Under the pieces are notes generated by a model that was given only the letters and a program-made list of their open reading frames with translations, had not been told where the DNA came from and searched no databases. Below are positions 16,671-26,777 of a stretch of 64,000 nt of DNA, in pieces. Each line of letters opens with the position of its first letter. Positions within the stretch are counted from its first letter, which is position 1. The stretch comes from Vaginella massiliensis (GTDB taxonomy: Bacteria > Bacteroidota > Bacteroidia > Flavobacteriales > Weeksellaceae). The stretch is taken from contig NZ_LT593747.1 in NCBI RefSeq assembly GCF_900089075.1, forward strand, positions 124,001 through 188,000, in the 5' to 3' direction. The translations under genes were made by a program, and so were the position numbers.

Positions 16671-19552
16671 ATGAAAAGGTTTTTGATCGCCATTTTTAGT
16701 AGTGTACTTTTGCAGACATCCTTAGAGGCTCAACAGGATTCACCTTTGTACCTCGATAGTCTTCAGCTCCAATGGGTCGATGCACAATACAATGCGATGA
16801 CATTAGACGAGAAAGTTGGGCAACTCTTTATGGTGTCGGCCTATTCTAATCGCGATGCTGCACACGAATCCGAAATAGAAAAGTTGATTACCGAGGAACA
16901 TATTGGTGGATTGATTTTTATGCAAGACCAAGCAGAGCATCAGCTACAATTGACCAATCGTTTTCAAAAAGCATCTAAAATTCCATTATTGATTGGGATG
17001 GATGCAGAATGGGGTTTGGCCATGCGGTTGAAGGGTGTCGAACGTTTTCCTTGGAATATGACGCTCGGAGCTTTGCGAGATACCCAATATATTTTTCAAG
17101 TAGGGCAGAGCATTGCTTTTCAGGCACAGCGTATGGGAGTTCATTTCAATTTTGCCCCATCGGTCGACGTGAATGTCAATCCGAATAATCCTATCATTGG
17201 TAATCGTTCGTTTGGTTCAGATCCTCTTCGCGTTGCGCAAAACGGAGTAGCGTATATGAAAGGTTTGCAAACTCAGCGCGTCATCTCCTCTGCCAAGCAT
17301 TTTCCGGGGCATGGCGATACCGACCAAGACTCTCACAAAACTTTGCCTACCATATCGGCAAATCTTCAAGATTTAGAAAAATATCATATTGCACCTTTCA
17401 AAAAATTGATAGACGAAGGCGTTTATAGTGTGATGGTTGCCCATCTCAACGTTCCAGCATTGGATAATTCGAGTGTGCCTTCTACTTTATCTTCCAAAAT
17501 CGTGACCGATTATCTGAAAGGAAAATTGGGCTTCAAAGGGATTGTGATTACCGATGCTCTCAATATGGATGGCGTTGCAAAAGGTCGTGAAGCGGGCGAA
17601 ATTGATTATCTGGCTTTCAAAGCAGGGAATGATATTTTGTTGTTTTCGCAACAGGTAAAATCGGGTAAGGCCAAAATAATCAAGGCGATAGAGTCGGGCG
17701 ATATCCCAGAAGCTCGGCTAGAAGAGAGTGTAAAGAAAATCTTAATGGCTAAGTATTTGGTTGGACTTCATGAACCGAAAACGCTTTCGGCAGAGCAAGT
17801 GTTACAAGATCTGAATTCGAATATGTACAAAGCCCTGAGCAATAAAATCTACGAGAAGGCAACAACCTTGGTGAAAAATAAGCAAAACATTGTTCCGATC
17901 AAAACATTAGAACAACAGAAAATTGCATTTGTGCCTTTGGAAGAAGACAATTATCAAACTTTTCACGATGCGCTCAATCGCTATACCAAAGTAGATTTGA
18001 TAAAAATTTCTAATGCTTCACAACTCAATCGTTTAAATAATTATGATTATGTGATTGTGGGCGCTTTTCTGTCGAACGAAACGGTTTATAAATCGTACAA
18101 ATTATCTAATCAATCGAAAATGATTCTAGAAAATATGCCAGCCAACAGCAAGGTGATTTTTTCTTTGTTTACCAGTCCGTACGGTTTAAAAGATCTCAAC
18201 TTGAAGAATATTGACGCAGTTTTGGTTCAATATCAAAATACCAACGATGCACAATCGGCTTCTGCACAGGCTATTTTCGGAGCGATTGATGTAGACGGAA
18301 TTTTACCAGTCGAGGTGAATCAGAAATGGAAAGCAGGGCAGTCGATTACCACTCAAAAAATCAACAGACTTGGTGAAGCCTTACCAGAGGTTGTTGGGGT
18401 AAATTCTATCGTTTTGTCTAAAATAGACATGATTGCCGAAGATGCGATTGCAAAGGGTTACACGCCCGGAATGCAAATTTTGGTTGCTAAAGACAACAAA
18501 ATTATCTACGATAAAGCTTTTGGAAATCATACCAAAAGCGAAAAAAAAAAGTAAACACAACAGATTTGTATGACGTAGCCTCGGTAACAAAGGTCACAGC
18601 CACTTTGCCTTTGATGATGAAAGAGGTAAGTGAAGGGAAAATGAGTTTGTCGCAACGCCTCGAAGAAATCGATGCCGACGCTCGAAACACGAACAAAGCG
18701 CGTTTGAGTTTGAAAGAGGTGTTGGCGCATCAAGCTGGATTAGCTCCTTGGATTGGCTTTTACAAAGAAACCGTAAATGTGCAAAACGCTCGTTTGTACC
18801 TCGATTTTTATTCGCGTAAGCAAGACGAAGAACATCAAATCAAGGTTACCGATAATATTTACATCATCAATACGATAAAAGATTCGATTTTCGATGATAT
18901 CTACAACTCTAAATTAGGACCAAAGAAATATGAATATTCAGATTTGGGCTATTATATCTTTCAAAAATATTTCGAAAAGAAATATCAGCAACCTTTAGAT
19001 GAATTGGTAGATGAAGCGTTTTACAAAAAAATGGGCATGTACCGCACAACTTACAACCCCAAAAATCATTTTTCGTTAGACGAGATTGTCCCGACAGCGT
19101 GGGATAAAACCTACCGCAATCAGTTGGTTCATGGTTATGTGCACGATCAAGGCGCGGCGATGATGGGCGGTGTTGCTGGGCATGCAGGTTTGTTTTCTAC
19201 GGCAAATGACATGGCAAAAATTGGGCAACTTTTCCTCAACAAAGGGCAGTATGGTGGGCATCAATTGATACGTCCAGAAGTTGTTGATGAATTCACCAAA
19301 CAGCAATTCTCTGGCAATCGCAGAGCTGCAGGTTTCGATCGTCCAGAGCGCACAGCCAAAAAAGGGCCTTCTGATGAGAGTTACGGACACAAAGGCTTTA
19401 CAGGAACCATGATTTGGGTAGACCCGAAATATAATGTGGTCTACGTTTTCTTATCGAATAGAGTAAACATTAGCGTCGAAAACAATTTGTTGTCGAGCAA
19501 AAAAGTGCGAGAAAATATCCTCGATATAATTTATGAAGCAATAATCCCTTAA
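16671..19552 (+). pseudogene. NagZ-type GH3 glucosaminidase fused to a class-C beta-lactamase-like domain, frameshifted at an A10 tract
   Basis: Two consecutive frames together give the well-known Bacteroidota fusion of about 960 residues. The first (16671-18554, 627 residues) has a signal peptide, the GH3 catalytic domain with KHFPGHGDTDQDSH (general acid/base loop) and the nucleophile in VITDALNMDGV, then a GH3 C-terminal-like domain. The second (open upstream to 18551, ending 19552) begins VNTTDLYDVASVTKVTATLP, where SVTK is the SxxK active-site motif of serine hydrolases, and later carries YSDLGYYIFQKY and GHKGFTGTMIW. The break is in a run of ten A at 18541-18550: one more A, or two fewer, would restore a single frame. 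The gene may be broken, phase-variable, rescued by slippage, or a sequencing artefact. No independent start supports the second half as its own gene. Confidence 0.85.
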
Positions 19553-19557
19553 ATTTG
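19550..19557 (+). promoter_or_regulatory. Candidate -7 box directly before bshA
   Basis: TAAATTTG ends four bases before the bshA ATG at 19562, at the same distance as seen at mtaB. No clear -33 element is visible; it also overlaps the 3' end of the previous gene. Confidence 0.35.
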
Positions 19558-19561
19558 ACGT

Positions 19562-20713
19562 ATGAAAAAAAGGATGAAAATTGGCATTGTTTGCTATCCT
19601 ACCTATGGCGGTAGTGGCATTGTCGCAACAGAATTGGGAATGGATTTGGCAGAAAAAGGTCACGAAGTTCATTTCTTCAGCTCCAATATGCCGGCTCGAC
19701 TCAACATCAAATTACCGAATATTTTTTTTCATCGTATTCATGTCGAGACTTATCCTTTGTTCCAATATCAACCTTACGATCTGGCATTGAGTACAATTTT
19801 ATACGAAAAAACTCTCCAATATCAGTTAGATTTGGTGCATGTACATTATGCAATTCCGCATGCTTATGCTGCATATTTTGCCAAACAAATGTTGAACAGA
19901 AAAGGTTACAATTTACCTGTTGTCACCACCTTGCACGGCACCGATATTACCCTGGTTGGGAAACATCCGGTTTACAAAACTGCGGTCGAATTCTCGATCA
20001 ACGAGTCTGATATTGTAACCGCTGTTTCGGATAGTCTAAAACAAGATACACTCCATGCTTTCGACATCAACAACGATATTCAAGTGGTGCCAAACTTCAT
20101 CGACAACGAGCAATATATACCAGAAAAATTTGGTTGCTGTCGTAGTCATTTTGCTTTGCCAAGCGAAAAAGTGATTTTGCATGTTTCTAATCTGAGGCGA
20201 GTAAAACGTATACAAGATGTGATTTCTACATTTAATCTTATCCAAAAATCAATTCCTTCGAAACTCATCATTGCGGGCGAAGGACCAGAATGGGAGATGG
20301 CCGATAATCTGATTCAAGAATATGGAATTGAAGATAAAGTAAAAAGTTTGGGTATGGTAAGCGATCTGAATGATGTTTTGAAGGCAGCCGATTTGTTTTT
20401 ATTGCCTTCCGAACAAGAGAGTTTCGGGTTGGCTGCTTTAGAAGCAATGGCTGCGAGCGTTCCGGTGATTTCGTCGAATGCAGGTGGCATACCTGAAGTG
20501 AATTTGGATGGAATTACTGGGTTCGTTTGTCCGGTTGGTGATGTAGCGATGATGGCAGAAAAAGCCATTTATATCTTAGAAGATCAGCAAAGGTTGGCGC
20601 GTTTCAGTAACGAAGCCAAAGAACAAGCCTTGCGTTTCGATAAGAAAATAATTTTGCCTATGTACGAAGATTTGTACCGCAAAGCTTTGATAAACAAAAC
20701 AGTCGAATTATAA
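19562..20713 (+). CDS. bshA: N-acetyl-alpha-D-glucosaminyl L-malate synthase BshA
   Basis: BshA makes GlcNAc-malate from UDP-GlcNAc and L-malate, the first step of bacillithiol synthesis. The 383-residue GT4 glycosyltransferase starts with KIGIVCYPTYGGSGIVATELG, has VVTTLHGTDITLVG, and the donor-binding EQESFGLAALEAMAASVPVI (E-x7-E motif). Typical BshA starts at the methionine at 19574 (MKIG), so four extra residues precede it here. The presence of bshA implies that bacillithiol is the low-molecular-weight thiol of this organism; bshB and bshC are not in the window. Confidence 0.95.
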   Translation: MKKRMKIGIVCYPTYGGSGIVATELGMDLAEKGHEVHFFSSNMPARLNIKLPNIFFHRIHVETYPLFQYQPYDLALSTILYEKTLQYQLDLVHVHYAIPHAYAAYFAKQMLNRKGYNLPVVTTLHGTDITLVGKHPVYKTAVEFSINESDIVTAVSDSLKQDTLHAFDINNDIQVVPNFIDNEQYIPEKFGCCRSHFALPSEKVILHVSNLRRVKRIQDVISTFNLIQKSIPSKLIIAGEGPEWEMADNLIQEYGIEDKVKSLGMVSDLNDVLKAADLFLLPSEQESFGLAALEAMAASVPVISSNAGGIPEVNLDGITGFVCPVGDVAMMAEKAIYILEDQQRLARFSNEAKEQALRFDKKIILPMYEDLYRKALINKTVEL

Positions 20714-20944
20714 TCCGACTGTTTTGTGATATTCCTCCTCAAAAATTTTCAATAGCTTGTTCATGTCGTGACGCCAAAAGAATTGTTCTTTCAGGTCGTC
20801 GTGGTCTTTTTCATGGTAAAAAACTCTAAACGCCGACATGTTGCCATTTCCTATTTTTTCTATTTTGGTAATAACTTTTCCAAATTTCTTAGCTTGCGAT
20901 TTGAATTCGTTCAATTCATCGTTTATCGATATGCTGTTCATCAT
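20708..20944 (-). CDS. Small charged protein coupled to the aromatic amino acid hydroxylase gene
   Basis: A 78-residue protein, rich in Lys/Glu/Asp and aromatic residues, with no signal peptide or membrane segment. Its ATG overlaps the TGA stop of the hydroxylase gene (ATGA), which indicates translational coupling. It overlaps the convergent bshA end by six bases. I do not recognise the family. The tight coupling makes a role linked to the hydroxylase, for example binding or regulation, a reasonable guess, but no sequence motif proves it. Confidence 0.65.
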   Translation of the reverse strand: MMNSISINDELNEFKSQAKKFGKVITKIEKIGNGNMSAFRVFYHEKDHDDLKEQFFWRHDMNKLLKIFEEEYHKTVGL

Positions 20945-22698
20945 ACAGTTTCTTTTTCGAAAATTAAATCCAATCCATTATCAATCAGATGCGCAAGTCC
21001 AGGATTATTTTGTTTGTAATGCTCCAAATATTGCAAAGCTCTGGTCTGCAAATCGCTGTCGTTTTCTCGATGTGCCAATTCGGTGATTTCTAAGGTCAAC
21101 AACCAATCTTTTGGATGATTTGTTTTGACCTCTTCGAAAACGCTGTGCAACGCCACCGACTGCTTGTCGCTGTTTCGATAATCTCTTACTTGTTGATAGA
21201 GTTGCTCGAGTGCTAATTTTTCTGGCGATTTTTTAGGTTTAATGGTGGTCGAACTCGGCACATGCGAAATCATATCAAAACTATTGTAATCTGCTGGTCC
21301 AGAGAAAGCCGAAATTACTTTTTTACCAATTGCCATATCGTAAACGCCCCATTCTGGTCTGAATAAGATTTCTTCGCCATATTTAACCGTACAATTCTTG
21401 AAAGAAATCAAAACAATTTTTCCTTTCAAATCTCGTCTTCCGGTGATGATTTCTCCTTCTACCGTGATGTCGCCCTCAAATTCCAAATGGGTTACCTTGC
21501 CTTCGTAGATGTTGTATGCGCTTAAATCTTTCGGACTCATGTCTTCAATAGCCAAGTTGATTCCTTTCAGTTTGCCGAGTGGCGAGCCAAAACCGTCTTG
21601 ATGATAATCGGTTCCGTGATTGATGAGTTCTCGCTCGTGGTAAGCCAAAGCGGTAGGTCCTGTGGTTTGGTAATAAACTGGTTTTCCGTTATGTTCGATA
21701 ACTCGAGTGAAAACGCCAGAAACTTGTATCCCCGTCGAAAGTTCGATGGTTCCTAAGGCTTTAGAGTCGATGAGTTTTTGCAATCCGCTCAAACCGCCAT
21801 TTCGCACAGCCATCGTATTGGCAAATTCTTCAAGAATCAGGCTGAGATGAGCAAAATCTGGTGTTACATAAAGTTGCGGTTGAGGTTTGGTAATGTCGAA
21901 ACCTTGGTAAGCCGCTTTGATGTCGTATGGAATCTTTTTTACTTCATCTCTCATACACCAAGTAGATTCGCCGATAGACGACAACAAACCTGCACCGTAG
22001 ATTTTGGGCTGTTCCAAACTTCCAATCAAACCATATTCCACCGTCCACCAATGCAAGTTTCTAATGAGTGCCATTTCAGAGGGTTCAACTACTTTTGCTT
22101 GCAAATCATCCACTCTTTTACGCGCTTTTACCAAGACGTCTTCTGGTGTTCCTTCGGCTTCTTCGAAAATCGAAAGTTCGCGAATCGCTTCATAGATTTC
22201 GTAATCATGTGCAGACGAAATGGCCTTACAACCAATTTCACCAAATCTTCGTAAATATTCTGCATATTCTGGATTGGCGATGATTGGGGCGTGCCCAGCA
22301 CCTTCGTGAATGATGTCGGGAGCAGGGGTATATTCAATATTTTCTAATTGTCTGATGTCTGATGCAATCACCAAAACATGGTAGGCTTGGAATTCCATAA
22401 AAGCATTGGGCGGTATAAAACCGTCTACCGCAACCGCAGCCCAACCAATTTCTCTCAAAATTCGGTTCATCCCATACATATTCGGAATGCTGTCGATTTC
22501 GAGCCCCGTTTTTTTCAGTCCTTCGACATAAGAGTCGTGAGCGACTTTCGAGAGATAGTCTACATTTTTACGCATTACATATCGCCAAACCGCTTGATTT
22601 ATAGGAGTGTAATCCTCGTAATTTTGAGGTTTGATGAATTGTTTCAAATGTGGCGGTAACCGATCTATCAGTGGGTTTGATTCATATTGTGTGTCCAT
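20941..22698 (-). CDS. Biopterin-dependent aromatic amino acid hydroxylase (phenylalanine 4-monooxygenase type), long form
   Basis: The first 330 residues match the aromatic amino acid hydroxylase catalytic domain: iron ligands H131 and H136 in DIIHEGAGHAP and E221 in LHWWTVEYGLIG, plus GYQGFDITKPQPQLYVTPDF-like sequence in the C-terminal part of the domain. The enzyme should convert Phe to Tyr with tetrahydropterin and O2. At 585 residues it is almost twice as long as the classical bacterial enzyme; residues about 330-585 contain beta-rich sequence (GEIITGRRDLKGKIVLISFKNC) and a helical tail of unknown function. Long forms of this kind are known in Bacteroidota. A small gene is coupled downstream. 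Confidence 0.92.
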   Translation of the reverse strand: MDTQYESNPLIDRLPPHLKQFIKPQNYEDYTPINQAVWRYVMRKNVDYLSKVAHDSYVEGLKKTGLEIDSIPNMYGMNRILREIGWAAVAVDGFIPPNAFMEFQAYHVLVIASDIRQLENIEYTPAPDIIHEGAGHAPIIANPEYAEYLRRFGEIGCKAISSAHDYEIYEAIRELSIFEEAEGTPEDVLVKARKRVDDLQAKVVEPSEMALIRNLHWWTVEYGLIGSLEQPKIYGAGLLSSIGESTWCMRDEVKKIPYDIKAAYQGFDITKPQPQLYVTPDFAHLSLILEEFANTMAVRNGGLSGLQKLIDSKALGTIELSTGIQVSGVFTRVIEHNGKPVYYQTTGPTALAYHERELINHGTDYHQDGFGSPLGKLKGINLAIEDMSPKDLSAYNIYEGKVTHLEFEGDITVEGEIITGRRDLKGKIVLISFKNCTVKYGEEILFRPEWGVYDMAIGKKVISAFSGPADYNSFDMISHVPSSTTIKPKKSPEKLALEQLYQQVRDYRNSDKQSVALHSVFEEVKTNHPKDWLLTLEITELAHRENDSDLQTRALQYLEHYKQNNPGLAHLIDNGLDLIFEKETV

Positions 22699-22947
22699 TT
22701 CAGAGGATTTTATTTACGTTCCTAAAATACTAATAATTCTTCAAATATGCCAATCTTTCAGCGTAGTTTCCTTTGGCATTTGGTTTGACTAGAATAGTTG
22801 GTTACAATGAATGCGTTTGTAATGGTATAAATTAACAAATTGACTATGAATACGTTAAGTTCGCTTTTGTTTTGATTTATAGCATTATAATCGAGGTATA
22901 AATGTCGTCTTACAGAAATAGTAGACAAATTGTCATAAACTTAAAAA

Positions 22948-25368
22948 ATGGGAGAAGAAATCGAATTAATCCCGCTCATGAGCAGGGACGAAGAAAATAA
23001 ATTACAAAAACAAAACTTGCCAGAGGTTTTACCGATATTATCGCTGCGCAATACCGTGTTGTTTCCAGGAGTGGTGACGCCCATTACAGCAGGTCGAGAC
23101 AAATCGATAAGATTGCTTACCGAAGCTCACAAAAACAATGGTTTGGTAGGCGTGGTAGCGCAGAAAGACATCAGCATCGAAGATCCGAACACCGACGAGG
23201 TTTTCACTATTGGTACCATGGCAAAGATTCTGAGAATGATCAAATTACCAGATGGTAATATTACGGTGATTCTTCAGGGGATAAAGCGTTTCAATATTGT
23301 GAATTTCGTAGAAGAACTTCCTTATTTCAAGGCAGAAATAGAGGTGCTGAAAGAGAAAAATCCTTCTTCAAGAAACAAAGAATTTCCGATCATCATCGAA
23401 TCGATGAAAGAATTTTCGTATCAGATTATCGAAAAAAATCCGATGATCCCAACCGAAGCAGCAGAAGCCCTGAAAAATATTGAAAGCGATCGATTCTTGA
23501 TCAATTTTATCGCAACCAATCTTACTTTATCCATTTCAGAAAAGCAAGATCTTCTCGAAATTTCTGACATCAAACATCGAGCAATGGAGGTGTTGCGCTA
23601 TATGAATTTGGAATTGCAAAAATTGGAACTGAAATCAAATATTCACAACAAAGTGCATCGCGTACTCGATCAACAGCAAAAAGAATATTTTCTGAATCAG
23701 CAGTTGCGCACCATACAAGAAGAATTGGGCGGCAATACAGCCGAGTCGGAGATGGAAGAAATGCGCGAAAAGGCGAAGAGCAAAAAATGGTCGGAAGAGG
23801 TGGCGTTGCATTTCGAAAAAGAAATCAATCGTTTGGCTCGATTGAGTCCGCAAATGCCAGAGCACAACATCCAACGCAATTATTTAGAATTTTTGCTCGA
23901 GTTGCCTTGGAACGAATACACGCAAAATCAGTTCGATTTGAAGAATGCACAACGCATTTTGGATCGTGACCATTACGGATTAGAAGATGTGAAAAATCGC
24001 ATCATCGAACATTTAGCCGTCTTGAAATTGAAGGGCGATATGCGTTCGCCAATCTTGTGTTTGTACGGACCTCCCGGGGTGGGAAAAACTTCACTCGGGA
24101 AGTCGGTTGCAGAAGCCATTGGGCGCAAATACATTCGAATGTCTTTAGGAGGATTGCACGATGAATCGGAGATTAGAGGACATCGAAAAACCTATATCGG
24201 CGCCATGCCAGGTCGAATCATCCAGTCGATCAAAAAAGCAGAATCGTCGAACCCTGTTTTTGTGTTGGACGAAATCGATAAAATGTCGTCGAGTGCACAC
24301 GGCGATCCATCTTCTGCCATGTTAGAAGTGTTAGATCCTGAGCAAAATACCAGTTTCTATGATAATTTTTTAGAACTTGGTTACGACCTTTCTCGCGTGT
24401 TTTTCATCGCAACAGCGAACAACATCAGTAATATTCCTTCGCCTTTGAGAGATCGAATGGAAATGATCAATATTTCGGGCTATACCATCGAAGAGAAAAT
24501 AGAAATTACTCGTCGTCATTTGTTGTCGAAACAATTACGAGAACATGGAATGAAAGATGGAGATATTATTTTGTCTGTTGAGATGATAGAGTACATCATT
24601 ACTGGATATACCCGAGAAAGTGGAGTTCGAAAACTCAACCAACTCATTGCTAAAATTGTGCGTTATGGTGCGAAAAATTTAGCAATGGAAATCGAATACG
24701 ATCCTCATTTATCAGAAAAAATAATTCAGCAAATCTTAGGTCCATCAATCACAGCAGATCGATACGAGAACAACGAAACGCCTGGCGTGGTGGTTGGTCT
24801 GGCTTGGACTAGCGTTGGAGGCGATATTTTGTTTATCGAATCGATTTTGTCTAAAGGTAAAGGCGGATTATCCATTACTGGAAATTTGGGAAATGTGATG
24901 AAAGAGTCGGCAACAATTGCGTTGGAATATATACGCGCAAATGCCGAGGAGTGGAATATAGACCCAAATGTTTTCGAAAATTACAAAGTTCACATTCACG
25001 TTCCTGAAGGTGCAACCCCGAAAGACGGACCATCTGCCGGAATTACCATGCTCACTTCTTTGGTTTCTTCGTTCACTCAACGCAAAGTAAAAGCCAATTT
25101 AGCAATGACAGGTGAGATTACTTTACGTGGGAAAGTGTTGCCAGTGGGCGGAATCAAAGAGAAAATTTTGGCAGCTAAGCGTGCTGGAATTAAAGAAATT
25201 ATTCTTTGTGAGGATAATAGAAAAGACGTAGAAGACATCAAGAAAAGTTATCTGAAAGGGTTGAAATTCCATTACGTTACCGAAATGAAAGAAGTCATCA
25301 ATTTGGCGTTGACCAAGCAAAAGGTAAAAAATGCCAAAAAGTTTGAGATAATAGAAAAAATAGATTAA
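22948..25368 (+). CDS. lon: ATP-dependent protease Lon
   Basis: Lon is a cytoplasmic AAA+ serine protease that removes damaged and regulatory proteins. The 806-residue protein shows the N-terminal LON domain ([20 protein letters not shown]), a helical linker, Walker [10 protein letters not shown] near residue 373, Walker [10 protein letters not shown], and the protease domain with catalytic Ser696 in DGPSAGITM and Lys739 in [14 protein letters not shown]. The 250-base spacer to the divergent hydroxylase gene must hold its promoter; a 7-bp inverted repeat (ATGCCAA / TTGGCAT at 22747-22779) is the only structure noted there, and no CIRCE-like element was seen. Confidence 0.97.
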   Translation: MGEEIELIPLMSRDEENKLQKQNLPEVLPILSLRNTVLFPGVVTPITAGRDKSIRLLTEAHKNNGLVGVVAQKDISIEDPNTDEVFTIGTMAKILRMIKLPDGNITVILQGIKRFNIVNFVEELPYFKAEIEVLKEKNPSSRNKEFPIIIESMKEFSYQIIEKNPMIPTEAAEALKNIESDRFLINFIATNLTLSISEKQDLLEISDIKHRAMEVLRYMNLELQKLELKSNIHNKVHRVLDQQQKEYFLNQQLRTIQEELGGNTAESEMEEMREKAKSKKWSEEVALHFEKEINRLARLSPQMPEHNIQRNYLEFLLELPWNEYTQNQFDLKNAQRILDRDHYGLEDVKNRIIEHLAVLKLKGDMRSPILCLYGPPGVGKTSLGKSVAEAIGRKYIRMSLGGLHDESEIRGHRKTYIGAMPGRIIQSIKKAESSNPVFVLDEIDKMSSSAHGDPSSAMLEVLDPEQNTSFYDNFLELGYDLSRVFFIATANNISNIPSPLRDRMEMINISGYTIEEKIEITRRHLLSKQLREHGMKDGDIILSVEMIEYIITGYTRESGVRKLNQLIAKIVRYGAKNLAMEIEYDPHLSEKIIQQILGPSITADRYENNETPGVVVGLAWTSVGGDILFIESILSKGKGGLSITGNLGNVMKESATIALEYIRANAEEWNIDPNVFENYKVHIHVPEGATPKDGPSAGITMLTSLVSSFTQRKVKANLAMTGEITLRGKVLPVGGIKEKILAAKRAGIKEIILCEDNRKDVEDIKKSYLKGLKFHYVTEMKEVINLALTKQKVKNAKKFEIIEKID

Positions 25369-25376
25369 TAAAAATT

Positions 25377-25491
25377 GAGGAGGCTGTATCAAAAGTCCAA
25401 TTATTGTCAGGCTCAAATCGTCTGAAGCATTATGCAAATTCTTCACCAACGAGCTTGGCGTGGCAGTTGAACAAATTGTTACAGCCTCAAC
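25377..25491. mobile_element. MITE-like element or insertion-sequence remnant with imperfect terminal inverted repeats
   Basis: The left end reads GAGGCTGTATCAAAAGTCCAA and the right end, reversed, reads GAGGCTGTAACAATTTGTTCAA; nine bases are identical at the tips and the match continues with one gap. The 115-base interval fills the whole space between the convergent lon and pncB genes and has no coding capacity on its own. Ends beginning GAGGCTGT-CAAAAGT resemble those of IS1182-type elements. It may also work as a terminator, since the arms can pair. Confidence 0.4.
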
Positions 25492-25504
25492 TATTTAGCT
25501 TTTC

Positions 25505-26707
25505 TTATTGCAACACTTCGTCGTGTTTTTCGATATCGCCCAATTGTAAAATTTCTTTTGCCAATTCGATATCACGCGGTTTGCCCGTGTGTTTGTTTCC
25601 TTCGTCAGACAGTTTTACCACACCAGTCCAAGGCAAATCGTAAGAAGAAATTTCGGTCAGTTTCATCACGATGTTCATCGCTCTCAATCCGACATCGTTG
25701 GTGAGGTTTGTTCCAATTCCGAAAGAAATTCCAATTTTACCTTTACAGAAATTACTGATGGTTTCGACCTTCTCAGAATTTAGACCATCAGAAAATATGA
25801 TGGTTTTGTGCAACGGGTTGATTCCCATTTTTTCGTAATGGGCGATAGTCATTTTTGCAAATTCGATTGGGTCGCCGCTGTCGTGTCGAACGCCATCGAA
25901 CAATTTCGAATGTTTTTTGTCGAATTGCCTGAAGAAAATTTCGCTGGTATACGTATCAGAAAGCGCAATACCCAAATCGCCATAGAAAACTTTCACCCAA
26001 CGATCTAGGCTTATGGCGTTGGCAATTTTGTACCCAAATCTTGCGCCGTGAAACATGAACCATTCATGGGCGTGCGTTCCAATTGGTTTCACATTGTATT
26101 TATGAGCAAAATGCACATTCGATGTTCCTACAAAACTTTTACCCGTGTGGGTGGTCAATTCTTGCATTACCAAATCGTGCACCTCGTACGAGTGTCTTCT
26201 GCGCGTTCCGAAATCGGCAACGTTGGCATCTAAGCGATTGTACAAATCGATTTTGTCGCTTGTTCTTTGTTTTACCTCTTCATCAGATATGCGTTCGGCT
26301 TTGGTCATTTTGTAATACAATTCGCAGATGAGCGCCAGCAGTGGCACTTCCCAAAGTATTGTTCGATACCAATTGCCTTCGACATGAACTTGCAAATCTG
26401 TTCCGTCTTGGGTAATTTTCACCTCGTCTGGGTCGAATCGGTAACCTTGTAGAAAGTCTAAATAAGACGGACTGATATACGGACAATTGTCTTGCAAATA
26501 TTTTTTTTCTTCTTTTGTAAGAGCGAGCTCGGCCATTGCTCGAACTTGTTTTTTTAGTTCTTCGCCAAAACCTTCGGGAAATTCGTGTTTTCCACGGTTG
26601 ATGAAGGCGTATTTGGCTTGTACGTCTGGATACAATTTTGTCACGGCAAATTGCATGGTGATTTTATAAAAATCGTTATCCAGTATAGAATGATATATTG
26701 GCTCCAT
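25505..26707 (-). CDS. pncB: Nicotinate phosphoribosyltransferase PncB
   Basis: PncB joins nicotinate to PRPP to give nicotinate mononucleotide in the Preiss-Handler NAD salvage path. The 400-residue protein starts YHSILDNDFYKITMQFAV, a family hallmark, and contains FGTRRRHSYEVHDLV, GTSNVHFAHKY, HEWFMFHGARFGY and FDGVRHDSGDPIEFA, which covers the phosphohistidine and PRPP site region. The length is that of the bacterial PncB group. A terminator for the upstream lipoprotein gene sits just before it, so it has its own promoter in a short spacer. Confidence 0.96.
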   Translation of the reverse strand: MEPIYHSILDNDFYKITMQFAVTKLYPDVQAKYAFINRGKHEFPEGFGEELKKQVRAMAELALTKEEKKYLQDNCPYISPSYLDFLQGYRFDPDEVKITQDGTDLQVHVEGNWYRTILWEVPLLALICELYYKMTKAERISDEEVKQRTSDKIDLYNRLDANVADFGTRRRHSYEVHDLVMQELTTHTGKSFVGTSNVHFAHKYNVKPIGTHAHEWFMFHGARFGYKIANAISLDRWVKVFYGDLGIALSDTYTSEIFFRQFDKKHSKLFDGVRHDSGDPIEFAKMTIAHYEKMGINPLHKTIIFSDGLNSEKVETISNFCKGKIGISFGIGTNLTNDVGLRAMNIVMKLTEISSYDLPWTGVVKLSDEGNKHTGKPRDIELAKEILQLGDIEKHDEVLQ

Positions 26708-26733
26708 AATTATGTATTGTGAATACGAAAATA

Positions 26734-26762
26734 AAAAAAGCCAACGATAATGTTGGCCTTTC
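26734..26762 (-). terminator. Terminator of the FKBP-like lipoprotein gene
   Basis: Stem GCCAAC / GTTGGC with a six-base loop; on the minus strand it is followed by a run of seven T. Confidence 0.8.
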
Positions 26763-26777
26763 TGTGGATTTTTATTT

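Noticed and set aside
18566-19552. The serine-hydrolase half as an independent gene starting with TTG at 18566
   Set aside because: The start would lie within the conserved sequence of the fusion, the frame is open upstream to the A10 tract, and no signal peptide or promoter precedes it.
22747-22779. ATGCCAA / TTGGCAT repeat before lon as a heat-shock operator
   Set aside because: The arms are only seven bases with a 19-base gap and do not resemble CIRCE or HAIR elements; chance is a sufficient explanation.
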